A stretch of 57,571 nucleotides of DNA from Chlorobium sp. (GCA_005843825.1 SZXX01000034.1:1-57571); one strand, 5' to 3'; shown: positions 27,808 through 36,085, counted from the stretch's first letter. The notes: generated from the letters alone by a model not told the origin. Program-made: numbers and translations.

Positions 27808-27853
27808 TCTTTTATAAGTCCTATAGGTCCCATGTGTCCTATAGGGCCTATTC
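27808..27853 (+). repeat. CCTATAGG dispersed repeat, copy 7
   Basis: tcttttataagtcctatagg is followed by tcccatgtgtcctatagggc and ends in ctattccgctc. It lies between the divergent exonuclease and antitoxin genes. Confidence 0.85.
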
Positions 27854-27935
27854 CGCTCTTATTTTTAACTATTCCATTACCTTTCTACTATATTTATTTC
27901 AGTACGAAGATCTCGAACTGAGGAGGTAGAAATCT

Positions 27936-28157
27936 ATGAAAACTCAGGAATTTGACAGAAAATTTGATGCTGGTGAAGATATTACCAGTCATCTTGACAT
28001 CAACAGTGCCCGCAGGGTAAAAAAGCAGCATAAACGGGTAAATGTTGATTTTCCTGTATGGATGATTGAATCACTTGACAAAGAAGCAACACGTCTTGGT
28101 GTATCACGTCAATCAGTCATTAAAGTGTGGCTCGGCGAACGCTTGCTGAAAACTTGA
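27936..28157 (+). CDS. BrnA/CopG-like antitoxin without adjacent toxin
   Basis: A 73-residue antitoxin-like protein. The N-terminal segment MKTQEFDRKFDAGEDITSHLDINSARR and the ribbon-helix-helix KRVNVDFPVWMIESLDKEATRLGVSRQSVIKVWLGERL are typical of BrnA/CopG-type antitoxins. A strong GAGGAGG ribosome-binding site is present. The usual BrnT toxin would lie just upstream, but that gap (27741-27935) holds only a dispersed repeat and no recognisable toxin remnant. Downstream is another repeat, then hsdR on the opposite strand. It looks like an orphan that may still autoregulate or neutralise a toxin encoded elsewhere. Confidence 0.78.
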   Translation: MKTQEFDRKFDAGEDITSHLDINSARRVKKQHKRVNVDFPVWMIESLDKEATRLGVSRQSVIKVWLGERLLKT

Positions 28158-28212
28158 AGATTTCGATAGCTGCTCTCTCTTCCTCTTGTATTACAGTCAT
28201 ATCCTCTCCCCA

Positions 28213-28258
28213 TCTTTTATAAGTCCTATAAGCCCCATAAGACCTATAGGCCCTATTC
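28213..28258 (+). repeat. CCTATAGG dispersed repeat, copy 8
   Basis: tcttttataagtcctataag is followed by ccccataagacctataggcc and ends in ctattcttc. It lies between the antitoxin gene and the end of hsdR. Confidence 0.85.
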
Positions 28259-28281
28259 TTCTTTTCTCTCTTCAAAAGTCC

Positions 28282-30603
28282 TCAAGCCGCCGACTGCTGA
28301 TAAAGATGCCGCTGAAACCCGATAAAAGTCGAAAGAATTTTATCAGTGCTTCCTAGTATAGCCACAGCATCAGGAAGTGCGTGATATTTGAGCCTGAGCA
28401 AATGCGGCAGTTTTTCCTGATCGAGCTCCCCAACCCCTGACTCAACATACTGTGCAAGCACAAACTCGATAAACTCCTTCTGTTTATCATCAAGCCCCGA
28501 GTAAATGCTCTTTTGCGCTTCAGCGACTCTGGCCTCCCTTGTAATAGGCCTGTGAGCAAAGGAGATAAATTCAAGCACATCGAAAAGATCGCTTTTTTCA
28601 GCATTGATGAGCTTCTGTATAGACTCAAGCTCCTGCTTTCCATAACCTGCATCAGCCAGCTTTTCGAGCAGTGTTCTCCGTGTTTTCGGGTCCGACCATA
28701 GCTCCTTAAGCTCCTCTTCGCTTTTGAAGAATTCCGGCAAAACGCCGAACATTCCCTGAAGAAACTCTTCAACTGAAATCACCCTGCCATCTGCACTCCA
28801 GAACGACGTTGCAATCATGTGTTGAATCTCTCGCTCCTTGCCGTCACTCAGCTTGATTTTGAGTTTTTTCCGAAGCTCTGCGGGTGGTTCCGGTGGATCA
28901 GTTGAAACTGGTGGGTATGGTTCAGGGTCTTCCTTTATTGTTGGAGGCTCGCCATCAGTTATTGTAGTCTGATCAATAGGCTCGCCGTCCCACTCAACAT
29001 CCGAGAAGTGGTGGCATGCATCAACAAAGTCATAAATGGTGAAATACTCTTTTCCATCAAAAAGTCTGGTGCCACGCCCGATGATCTGCTTGAATTCTAT
29101 AAGGCTGTTGATAAGACGCAGCAGAACGATGTTGCGGATATTGAGAGCATCAACACCGGTCGAAAGTTTCTGCGAAGTGGTCAGTATCGTCGGAATGGTT
29201 TTTTCGTTATCCTGAAACTCCCGCAGATGCTGCTCTCCAAGTTCGCCATCATTCGCAGTAACCCTCACACAGTAGTTTGTCTCGCTGCCCTGCTTGAATT
29301 GATTGATCAGATCGCGAATCACTGCTGCATGAGCCTGGTTGGCGCAGAAGATAATTGTCTTCTCCTTCTGATTAATTTCGGAGAGCAGAATCTTCACCCG
29401 CCTAGCCTCGCGTGCCTTGATTTCAATAATGCTGTTGAACTCCTGCTCTTTATAGAGCCGCCCCTCCTCCACTTCGCCTTCGATGACCTGATCGTCTGAA
29501 GTGTAGATGTAGTCGTCAATCGTAGTCTTTATGCGCTTGACCCTGAAGGGTGTAAGGAACCCGTCGTTGATGCCCTCTTTAAGAGAGTAGATAAAGACCG
29601 GCTCTCCGAAGTAATTATATGTATCGACGTTATCGGTACGTTTCGGCGTCGCAGTGAGACCGATCTGAACTGCAGGAGCAAAGTATTCGAGAATCCCCCG
29701 CCAGTTGCTCTCGTTGTTTGCCCCGCCACGGTGGCACTCATCGATGATGATAAGGTCGAAGTAGTCTTTTGGGTACTCGCCAAAGCAGGGGCTGTTTTCC
29801 GGACCGGTCATGAAAGTCTGGAAAATGGTAAAGAAAATGCTCCCGTTAGTCGGAACTCTGCCGTTTTTGCGAATCTCATCCGGCTTGATACGAACAAGAG
29901 CATCCGCAGGAAAAGGCGAAAAGGCGTTGAACGCCTGATTAGTCAGTATGTTTCTATCAGCCAGAAAGAGAATGCGGGGCCTGCGCCTGCCATCACGGTT
30001 GAGGTTCCATCGGCTCTGAAAAAGCTTCCAGACAATCTGGAAGGCAATGAAGGTTTTCCCTGTCCCAGTGGCGAGAGTAAGCAGAATGCGCTGCTTCTCC
30101 TGTGCTATTGCGTTAAGCGCCTTGTTAACCGCCAGCTCCTGATAGTAGCGCACCGTTTTTGTTCCACCGATATCCTCAAACGCAACATGGTTGAAGTTAT
30201 TTTCCCAAGGGTTTGGTGTAGCAAACGTTCTATGCCAGAGCTCTTCCGGTGTAGGAAAAGTGTCGATCAACCCTTCCATGCCGGTCTTCATGCATATCTG
30301 GTAGATCTCAATGCCGTTGGTAGCGAATGTGAATGCAAGCTGAAGCTTTTCGGCATAATTCTTGGCCTGAGCCACCCCTTCGCCCACTGCCTGTTCATTG
30401 CTTTTGGCCTCAATAACCGCAAGTTTCCTGCCTTGATAAACCAGCACGTAATCAGCAGTCAGTGTCTTACCGCGAACCCCGCCAGTCTGAATCTTGCCAG
30501 CAGTAATAGGATACTCCCGCTGCACTTTTGACCCATCAACTCCCCATCCGCTTTCCTTAAGCTGTGGGTCAATAAGTTCCGCTCTGGTTTCCGCTTCGTT
30601 CAT
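28282..30603 (-). CDS. hsdR: Type I restriction endonuclease subunit R
   Basis: The motor and nuclease subunit of a type I restriction-modification system. The N-terminal PD-(D/E)xK nuclease site is D51...E65-x-K67 (ADYVLVYQGRKLAVIEAKS). The superfamily 2 helicase follows: Walker A ATGTGKT (178-184), DECH at 288-291, and later GLTATPKRTDN, FCANQAHAAV and QIIGRGTRLFDG. A C-terminal helical region should dock to HsdM. Its 773 residues fit EcoEI/EcoAI-like R subunits. It is separated from hsdS by about 810 nt that hold an oppositely oriented DUF2281 gene and several repeats. No ribosome-binding site is obvious. Confidence 0.94.
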   Translation of the reverse strand: MNEAETRAELIDPQLKESGWGVDGSKVQREYPITAGKIQTGGVRGKTLTADYVLVYQGRKLAVIEAKSNEQAVGEGVAQAKNYAEKLQLAFTFATNGIEIYQICMKTGMEGLIDTFPTPEELWHRTFATPNPWENNFNHVAFEDIGGTKTVRYYQELAVNKALNAIAQEKQRILLTLATGTGKTFIAFQIVWKLFQSRWNLNRDGRRRPRILFLADRNILTNQAFNAFSPFPADALVRIKPDEIRKNGRVPTNGSIFFTIFQTFMTGPENSPCFGEYPKDYFDLIIIDECHRGGANNESNWRGILEYFAPAVQIGLTATPKRTDNVDTYNYFGEPVFIYSLKEGINDGFLTPFRVKRIKTTIDDYIYTSDDQVIEGEVEEGRLYKEQEFNSIIEIKAREARRVKILLSEINQKEKTIIFCANQAHAAVIRDLINQFKQGSETNYCVRVTANDGELGEQHLREFQDNEKTIPTILTTSQKLSTGVDALNIRNIVLLRLINSLIEFKQIIGRGTRLFDGKEYFTIYDFVDACHHFSDVEWDGEPIDQTTITDGEPPTIKEDPEPYPPVSTDPPEPPAELRKKLKIKLSDGKEREIQHMIATSFWSADGRVISVEEFLQGMFGVLPEFFKSEEELKELWSDPKTRRTLLEKLADAGYGKQELESIQKLINAEKSDLFDVLEFISFAHRPITREARVAEAQKSIYSGLDDKQKEFIEFVLAQYVESGVGELDQEKLPHLLRLKYHALPDAVAILGSTDKILSTFIGFQRHLYQQSAA

Positions 30604-30914
30604 GGGATGTTGTGTCTAACAGATGAGACTCAAAAGAGGTCTTTTTCTTCCGTAATGGTCACATGTTTCCTCGATTTTTGAAGAGAGGTCCCTATGTAGG
30701 TTGGGGTGATTCCTGAACCCCAACAAAATTACAGTCAAATATAAGGATGCGCTAAGCAAAATACGAAGAAGTTGCTGAAGAGACTCACAACTCAGATCGC
30801 AATCCTCGCAGCACAATACCTGAAAATTTCATCACCTCACGACGCCGGATTCATGAAAATTCGCTAAATTAGTATCAAGAATTTTCTGTTACCCCTTTTG
30901 CATAAGGAGAACCG
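30604..30914. other. Intergenic region between hsdR and the DUF2281 gene
   Basis: A 311-nt gap upstream of both divergent genes, so promoters of each should lie here. The only structure I can support is the hairpin repeat at 30698-30726. Confidence 0.5.
30698..30726. repeat. Hairpin repeat (GTTGGGGT/ACCCCAAC)
   Basis: A perfect 8-bp inverted repeat, gttggggt (30700-30707) and accccaac (30717-30724), with a 9-nt loop. The flanking gtagg...aacaaa resembles REP-like palindromes common in phototroph and environmental genomes. No T tract follows, so a terminator is unlikely. Confidence 0.6.
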
Positions 30915-31172
30915 ATGACAACAGCAGAGCAAATATATCATACTGTAAAGGAGCTTCCTGAGCCGGCGCTTCGTGAAGTGCTGGATTTTGCCGAGTTTTT
31001 AAAGAAAAAGAATAAGCGCGGAGCATTATCTGCCAAAAGAATAAGCGAGACGGACAACTATTTTGCCAACCCCAAGGTCATCGAAGCCATTGAACGAGGC
31101 AAAGCAGATATCAAGGCTGGAAGAGTTACAAAAATTACCGACCCAAACAATATATGGGACAGTATTCAATAG
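30915..31172 (+). CDS. DUF2281-type antitoxin-like protein
   Basis: An 85-residue protein with the DUF2281 opening: TTAEQIYHTVKELPEPALREVLDFAEFLKKKNKR. Such proteins often serve as antitoxins, or remain as orphans, beside RelE- or PIN-type toxins. The C-terminal half (ALSAKRISETDNYFANPKVIEAIERGKADIKAGRVTKI) is charged and should bind a partner. A good AAGGAGA ribosome-binding site precedes the ATG. No toxin follows: the next 239 nt are repeats. It sits inside the type I R-M locus, between hsdR and hsdS and opposite to them. Confidence 0.72.
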   Translation: MTTAEQIYHTVKELPEPALREVLDFAEFLKKKNKRGALSAKRISETDNYFANPKVIEAIERGKADIKAGRVTKITDPNNIWDSIQ

Positions 31173-31194
31173 TCAGATCATTCCATTATTCCCC

Positions 31195-31222
31195 CGTAGG
31201 GGCTACCCTTGTGGTCGCCCAC
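31195..31222. repeat. GGGCGACCacaaGGGTCGCCC-type palindromic repeat
   Basis: gtaggggctacccttgtggt followed by cgcccactctggg is an imperfect copy of a palindrome whose near-perfect copy lies at 37624-37652. It is 22 nt after the DUF2281 stop codon. Confidence 0.7.
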
Positions 31223-31314
31223 TCTGGGAATTCTCTTACGAAGAAGTAAAAAGAAAATCGCTTGACTCCCATTATCCGGACGGCACCCACCCTCTCAGCC
31301 CACCCATCAAACCA

Positions 31315-31362
31315 TCTTTTATAAGTCCTATAGGGCCTATACGACCTATAAGTCCCATTCCC
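31315..31362 (+). repeat. CCTATAGG dispersed repeat, copy 9
   Basis: tcttttataagtcctatagg is followed by gcctatacgacctataagtc and ends in ccattccctattcc. It is the last copy seen in the window; none was found in the remaining 26 kb. Confidence 0.85.
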
Positions 31363-31378
31363 TATTCCTTCTATTCCC

Positions 31379-31410
31379 TGCCCACTGCCCACTGCTGACT
31401 GCTGACTGTT
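31379..31410. repeat. CTGCCCACTG-type repeat
   Basis: ctgcccactgcccactgctg followed by actgctgactg is the dispersed gcagt/ctgcc family again, ending 1 nt before the hsdS stop codon. Confidence 0.7.
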
Positions 31411-31411
31411 A

Positions 31412-32626
31412 TTACAATTTTCCACTGAATGCTTTCTGCAGGATTGACTTTCTCAGTGCATCCAAAGCCTCTATTTTCTTCTGGTAGATAGATTCGAGAC
31501 GTTGGGTTTCTCTTTCCAAGCTTTTAATTTTCGACAAAATAGAGCGTTGCTCTTGAAGAGTTGGGATAGCGACAATTTCTAAAGCACGAATATCTTTCAT
31601 ATTCACATGTTGAACCGTTGCTCCTCGCGAATGAGCCAAGAGCTTCTTTTGCATTTCAGACTGTAAAAGAAAAAATGCAAGGAATTCTGATTCAAAAATA
31701 TCTGCCTTAGGTCTAACGAGAACAGTCCTCTGCCCTAAGCAGAGTCTTAAATTATCTGGGATCACAGCAACATTTCCAGCCGGTGCTTCACGAGCGATAA
31801 CTAAATCACTTCCGCGAGGTACAGCCCGTCGTGTCCACTCATTGTATGTTTGCTCAGAAACACGATAAACACCATCAAGAAGCAATTTCCCTTTGCCAAT
31901 ATTGGGAGTACGAATCGAAGGAATTCCTTCAGTTTGTGTTGGAGCTGTTTTATGCTCACAATCAACAATTAATTCGCAAAGGTAATCAAGTGGTTTCGAC
32001 TTCTCCACCCACCCCTCACCTCGTTGACTGAAAACAGAATTCAGATGCGATTCAAAAAGCTGGCGGGCGTTTTTGAGGTTCTTTTCGGCATTGGCTTTGG
32101 CAGTAGCGATACCCTCAAATGCTCCGTCGAGAATGGCTACTATCCGCAGTTGTTCGGCAACTGGGGGAAAATACACATCAATCAGCTTCAACTTTGCCTT
32201 ATTCAGAGTTTTCCCTTTTATTTTTACATCGCCCTCTGTTGCTTTGTCCCAATCAAAAAAATGAAAAAAGTAGAACAAAAATTCTTTTGATAGATTACAC
32301 TCATTTACAATTGTCAGTGCAGCGATAGCTTCATTTGTATAAAGATCTCGACCAGCAAATGCCAATCTTCCTAATGTGAGCTTAAAACTTACAAGAAGAG
32401 TACCCTTTCGGACAATCTTTGAAATCTTTGCCCCTGAGTCGGAGATATACTCTTTGCTATCAAAAACAATATTATCCTCTGCCCTTAAAAGGTCTGATAT
32501 AGAAAGCCAGACATTGTTTGATTTGCGCGTTTGATCCCAAAACGTTTTACGAGCTCTTGATGGTGTTTTTCCTAATTCAATTTCACAAAGAGCTCCGAGC
32601 TTTTTGATTTCCCAACCTTCCTTCAT
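31412..32626 (-). CDS. hsdS: Type I restriction specificity subunit S
   Basis: The DNA-recognition subunit, 404 residues, with the expected two-fold build. The first target-recognition domain begins KEGWEIKKLGALCEIELGKTPSR, followed by a coiled-coil conserved region (ILDGAFEGIATAKANAEKNLKNARQLFESHLNSVF). The second domain (KPLDYLCELIVDCEHKTAPTQTEGIPSIRTPNIGKGKLLLDGVY) is followed by a second coiled coil (RSILSKIKSLERETQRLESIYQKKIEALDALRKSILQKAF). Target half-sites cannot be read from sequence. It overlaps the hsdM stop by 4 nt, so the two are translationally coupled. Confidence 0.92.
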   Translation of the reverse strand: MKEGWEIKKLGALCEIELGKTPSRARKTFWDQTRKSNNVWLSISDLLRAEDNIVFDSKEYISDSGAKISKIVRKGTLLVSFKLTLGRLAFAGRDLYTNEAIAALTIVNECNLSKEFLFYFFHFFDWDKATEGDVKIKGKTLNKAKLKLIDVYFPPVAEQLRIVAILDGAFEGIATAKANAEKNLKNARQLFESHLNSVFSQRGEGWVEKSKPLDYLCELIVDCEHKTAPTQTEGIPSIRTPNIGKGKLLLDGVYRVSEQTYNEWTRRAVPRGSDLVIAREAPAGNVAVIPDNLRLCLGQRTVLVRPKADIFESEFLAFFLLQSEMQKKLLAHSRGATVQHVNMKDIRALEIVAIPTLQEQRSILSKIKSLERETQRLESIYQKKIEALDALRKSILQKAFSGKL

Positions 32627-34077
32627 AGCAACTCCCTGATGGCAAGCAGCACCTCGGCACTCTCAGCATCAAGAGCTGCAATCTCATTCATAATATCTTC
32701 TGGAGTCCGGTGCACTTCCTCTCCTCCACTGTTGGGGTTTTTGGTTGAGATGTCAAAGGTTGAGTGATCAACATCTTCGATGGTGATGCTCCATGATTTA
32801 TCGGAATCTGCTTTGGTTTTCTGGAGTTCGACAAACTCCGCCAGGTCGTTGTCGTTCAGGGGGTTGGTCTTGCCCATGTTGCGACCGGGATCAAGCTGGT
32901 AGTACCAGATTTTCCTTGTCGGCAATCCTTTCTCAAAGAAGAGCACAACGGTTTTTACTCCAGCCCCTTGAAAGGTACCACCGGGACAGTCGAGAATGGT
33001 GTGCAGGTTGCAGCTTTCAAGCAGTAGTTTGCGGAGGCTGACTGAGGCGTTATCGGTATTGGAAAGAAAGGTGTTTTTGATCACCACGCCTGCCTTGCCG
33101 CCTGCCTTGAGGATTTTGATGAAGTGCTGGAGAAAGAGGAATGCGGTCTCTCCGGACTTGATGGGAAAGTTATGCTGCACCTCAGCCCGTTCTTTGCCGC
33201 CGAAGGGCGGATTGGCAATAACGATGTCATACCGGTCGCGCTCCTGAATGTCGGCAAGGTTTTCAGCCAGGGTATTGGTATGCACAATGTTTGGTGCTTC
33301 TACACCGTGCAGAATCATGTTCATGATGCCGATGATGTAGGCCAGCCCTTTCTTCTCCTTGCCGTAAAAGGTGTTTTTCTGCAGCGTCTCCACATCAGCG
33401 GTGGTCAGGTTCTCCCCTGCCTTCAGGTACTCATAGGCTTCGGCAAGGAAGCCAGCTGAACCAACCGCACCGTCGTAGATTTTCTGACCGATAACGGGAG
33501 CAACAACCTTGATGATGGCTTTAATGAGCGGTCTGGGAGTGTAGTACTCGCCGCCGTTGCGACCGGCATTGCCCATGTTCTTGATTTTGCTCTCGTAGAG
33601 ATGCGACATCTCATGTTTTTCCACATTGGTCCGGAAACGAAGCTCATCAATCCTGTCAATAACCTCTCGCAGGTTATAACCGCTCTGAACACGATTTTTC
33701 AGCTCACTGAAAATTTCACCGATCTTGTACTGGATGGTAGCCGAACTTTCAGCAGAACCTTTAAAGGTTTTCAGGTAGGGAAAGAGCTCACGATCAACAA
33801 ACTCCTTCAGATCATCACCGGTCAGGGCATTGTTGTGGTCAATCCTGCCATCGGCAGTTTTGGGAGCTGCCCACGACTCCCAGCGGTAAAAGGAATCAAG
33901 AAGAGGTGCGTAGGGTTTCCCTGACAGTGCAGCCGCAGTCTCTTTGTCTTTTTCAAGATCGTCAAGGTACTTGAGAAAAAGTATCCACGAGGTCTGCTCT
34001 ATATAATCGAGTTCACTGCCGCAACCGGCGTCTTTGTGAAGGATGTCATCAATATTCTTGAAAGTCTGCTCGAACAA
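32623..34077 (-). CDS. hsdM: Type I DNA methyltransferase subunit M
   Basis: The N6-adenine methyltransferase subunit, 484 residues. The N-terminal HsdM_N bundle (FEQTFKNIDDILHKDAGCGSELDYIEQTSWILFLKYLDDLE) precedes the N6_Mtase domain. SAM motif I is YDGAVGSAGFLAEAYEYL, with Val in place of the common Cys, and the catalytic motif is NPPF (289-292). YTPRPLIKAIIKVVAP is the usual lead-in. Translation starts at TTG: GGGGAG lies 6 nt upstream and no ATG is available. It heads the hsdM-hsdS pair. Confidence 0.94.
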   Translation of the reverse strand: MFEQTFKNIDDILHKDAGCGSELDYIEQTSWILFLKYLDDLEKDKETAAALSGKPYAPLLDSFYRWESWAAPKTADGRIDHNNALTGDDLKEFVDRELFPYLKTFKGSAESSATIQYKIGEIFSELKNRVQSGYNLREVIDRIDELRFRTNVEKHEMSHLYESKIKNMGNAGRNGGEYYTPRPLIKAIIKVVAPVIGQKIYDGAVGSAGFLAEAYEYLKAGENLTTADVETLQKNTFYGKEKKGLAYIIGIMNMILHGVEAPNIVHTNTLAENLADIQERDRYDIVIANPPFGGKERAEVQHNFPIKSGETAFLFLQHFIKILKAGGKAGVVIKNTFLSNTDNASVSLRKLLLESCNLHTILDCPGGTFQGAGVKTVVLFFEKGLPTRKIWYYQLDPGRNMGKTNPLNDNDLAEFVELQKTKADSDKSWSITIEDVDHSTFDISTKNPNSGGEEVHRTPEDIMNEIAALDAESAEVLLAIRELL

Positions 34078-34576
34078 TGGATACTCCCCTTTAAAATATG
34101 TATTACGCTAAACCTCCCCGTTGCCCTTTGCAGCAGCATCCGGAGAGAAAATGATGGGCTCAATACTGATATGGTTTCTATGAATATAACGCCACACCTA
34201 AAACACAGCAAATAAAAGCACTATCCTGATAACATTAGTCGAATATACCCTTTGAAATTTAATAAGGGATCTGGGTCAAAAACTTTCTGAGGTATGTGTG
34301 CAACCCAAAAGGGGACGACATTCTTATCGTACACTTCTCCAGACAACTCAATCTTTCTAAGCCTCTGCAACTTTGTGCACCCCAGACTTCACTAACGGGC
34401 TTGAGTTGTCACTTGCCGTCTCGCCTGTCTCCGCCTGGCTTTCCTTCGCCTGCTTAAAAAAGTTTGAGTGATTGATGCCGGTATTCATAATGGCGACCCG
34501 ATTTTTATCTCTGAAAGATGTAACTTGATGGATACGCAGGCCTGGAGGGTTTAATGTTAGCTGTGAATGAAGCGCA
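34078..34576. other. Intergenic region between hsdM and trmO
   Basis: This 499-nt gap lies between divergent genes. The minus strand can be read as a short polar peptide (MNTGINHSNFFKQAKESQAE... ending SGVHKVAEA, about 34357-34488). It has no recognisable family and could be a remnant of a mobile gene. One copy of the direct repeat described at 34312-34340 is present. I see no other structure. Confidence 0.45.
34312..34340. repeat. GGGGACG(A)CATTCTTATCG repeat, copy 1
   Basis: ggggacgacattcttatcgt followed by acacttctc. A second copy in the same orientation lies at 35051-35079, on the other side of trmO. The motif looks like the REP-type ends found around RAYT-family elements. Confidence 0.65.
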
Positions 34577-35038
34577 ATGATACTGGAACCGATTGGCGTT
34601 ATCCATACACAATTCAAGACAAAAGAGGAGTGCCCGATTCAACCGATCTACTCTTCTGATTCTCTTGGACGGGTCGAAGTTTTTGCTGAATATGAGCTGG
34701 GTTTGCAGGATATTGAAACTTTCTCTCATCTCTGTCTGCTGTATCTTTTTGATCGCTCTGGCTCGATTGCTCTGGTACGCTCGACGTTCCTTGACGATGA
34801 GCCGCATGGGATCTATGCATCACATCATCCCTGCAGGCCAAACGGCATTGGGTTATCGATTGTGAAGCTTGTTCGGCGCGAAAAGAATATCCTGTTTATT
34901 GAGGGTTGCGACATGCTCGACAAGACCCCGCTTCTTGACATCAAGCCATATCTTCCTCAGTATGATACCATCCCTGATGCCTCAGAAGGGTGGACAGCTG
35001 GCAAACAAAGACGTCCTAAACCTGAAGGACGAGAGTAA
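34577..35038 (+). CDS. trmO: tRNA t6A37 N6-methyltransferase TrmO-like (TsaA/UPF0066)
   Basis: A 153-residue SAM-dependent enzyme that methylates the threonylcarbamoyl adenosine at position 37 of certain tRNAs. The TsaA beta-barrel signatures are present: LEPIGVIHTQFKTKEECPIQP at the N terminus, FSHLCLLYLFDRSG, and the SAM-site block GIYASHHPCRPNGIGLSIVKLV. Then come EGCDMLDKTPLLDIKPYLPQYD and a basic tail. It is shorter than E. coli TrmO (235 aa) because it lacks the C-terminal extension, as do many family members. The gene is enclosed by two copies of a 29-bp repeat. Confidence 0.85.
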   Translation: MILEPIGVIHTQFKTKEECPIQPIYSSDSLGRVEVFAEYELGLQDIETFSHLCLLYLFDRSGSIALVRSTFLDDEPHGIYASHHPCRPNGIGLSIVKLVRREKNILFIEGCDMLDKTPLLDIKPYLPQYDTIPDASEGWTAGKQRRPKPEGRE

Positions 35039-35050
35039 AACTCTGCTTTA

Positions 35051-35079
35051 GGGGACGATATTCTTATCGAACACTTCCC
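35051..35079. repeat. GGGGACGATATTCTTATCG repeat, copy 2
   Basis: ggggacgatattcttatcga followed by acacttccc matches the copy at 34312 in the same orientation with few mismatches. The two copies bracket trmO, 739 nt apart. Confidence 0.65.
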
Positions 35080-35132
35080 AAAATAACGCTACTAACAAAA
35101 GCAGCTTGGTGTGAGGTGTGCCATGAAAAAGT

Positions 35133-35408
35133 CTACTGAATGAATATCTCAAGCTTTTTGCCCAAGGCTTCGGCATAATGTGAAAGCGTTGAAAGCCTTA
35201 TATCCTCAGCATGGTTCTCAATACGCGATATTGCCGACTTATGAGTTTTGAGCTTCAGAGCAATTTGATCTTGAGTCATACCGGCATCAGTCCTTGCCTG
35301 TTTCAGCAATACTCCAATCTTGAAGTGCTTATAGCCTTCATCAAAAGATGCCGCAAACTCTTGATCAATAGCTTTTTGTTCCTCAATAAATTCCTCTAAT
35401 TCATCCAT
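35133..35408 (-). CDS. XRE-type HTH antitoxin (HigA-like)
   Basis: A 91-residue antitoxin with an N-terminal acidic linker ([28 protein letters not shown]) and a helix-turn-helix of the XRE/HipB group ([52 protein letters not shown]). It should bind its own promoter and neutralise the upstream toxin. The ATG lies inside the end of the toxin gene (8-nt overlap), and the toxin-first order is that of HigBA. Confidence 0.86.
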   Translation of the reverse strand: MDELEEFIEEQKAIDQEFAASFDEGYKHFKIGVLLKQARTDAGMTQDQIALKLKTHKSAISRIENHAEDIRLSTLSHYAEALGKKLEIFIQ

Positions 35409-35754
35409 TTTTGTTCCCCTCCTGATATTCCTTTTTTCGTTGTTCTGCTAAAGCAATTTCATGTTGTGGCGTTTTCTGGGTTTTCTTGGAAAAGGCATTG
35501 GTCAAGATAACAAGCTTCCCTCCATCCATAAAACCCAAAAGCCTGAATGCATGATTCCCCTGCTGAGCTCTTATCTCCCAGATTCCATCTGTGTTTTGTA
35601 GCTTTTTAAAATATTCCTGCGGTACCATCGGGATATCCCTAACCAAAGTTAGAACCCACAATACCTTTTCTCGTTCTTTGGCAGGTAAAGCCCTTATAAA
35701 ATCTTTAACTGGACACTGTCCAGAAGAGTTTTTGTAAAAAATTATTTCACGCAT
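35401..35754 (-). CDS. HigB/RelE-superfamily toxin (Gp49-like)
   Basis: A toxin of the phage Gp49/HigB group. From the ATG at 35754 it is 117 residues beginning [20 protein letters not shown]. Downstream are [81 protein letters not shown], with the [18 protein letters not shown] core and [11 protein letters not shown] conserved in the family. Such toxins cleave mRNA on the ribosome. An upstream start would add twelve residues that do not fit the family. Confidence 0.86.
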   Translation of the reverse strand: MREIIFYKNSSGQCPVKDFIRALPAKEREKVLWVLTLVRDIPMVPQEYFKKLQNTDGIWEIRAQQGNHAFRLLGFMDGGKLVILTNAFSKKTQKTPQHEIALAEQRKKEYQEGNKNG

Positions 35755-36085
35755 CAAAACGATGTTAACAAATTCGTCAACTATTATCAACCAAAAAAAA
35801 AGTATTAGCCGCTTCTCTACATCACAACCTTGAAATATTATTCATAGTCTGCTTCATTCCGTACCCTATCACAGATCTTAAGAAGAATGGTTTACTTTTA
35901 TATCAAGCGAAATGTATGAACTTATCGGGCATTATAAGCGTATAATTATCGTGTATTTAAGTAAAAAAACGTCAGGAAGAATAAAAAGAAATGATTTGAT
36001 ATTTTCAAAAATCAAGCTTTTTTGTATTCCCTATATTGACAACATTGAGCTCTTAACCACTTTGCTTTAACACACCCAATACCTT
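35755..36085. other. Intergenic region between the HigB-like toxin and GIY-YIG genes
   Basis: An AT-rich gap of about 330 nt between divergent genes that should contain both promoters. I see no gene or strong hairpin in it. Confidence 0.5.

Noticed and set aside
27741-27935. Remnant of a BrnT toxin upstream of the BrnA-like antitoxin
   Set aside because: The gap reads only as dispersed repeat and low-complexity DNA; no BrnT-like residues could be recognised in any frame.
27064-28258. Possible CRISPR array from the clustered CCTATAGG repeats
   Set aside because: The copies are hundreds of bases to kilobases apart, contain no uniform spacers and there are no cas genes nearby.
29731-30531. Plus-strand reading frame of 266 codons inside hsdR
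   Set aside because: Antisense to the HsdR helicase and nuclease motifs; it has no protein-family features of its own.
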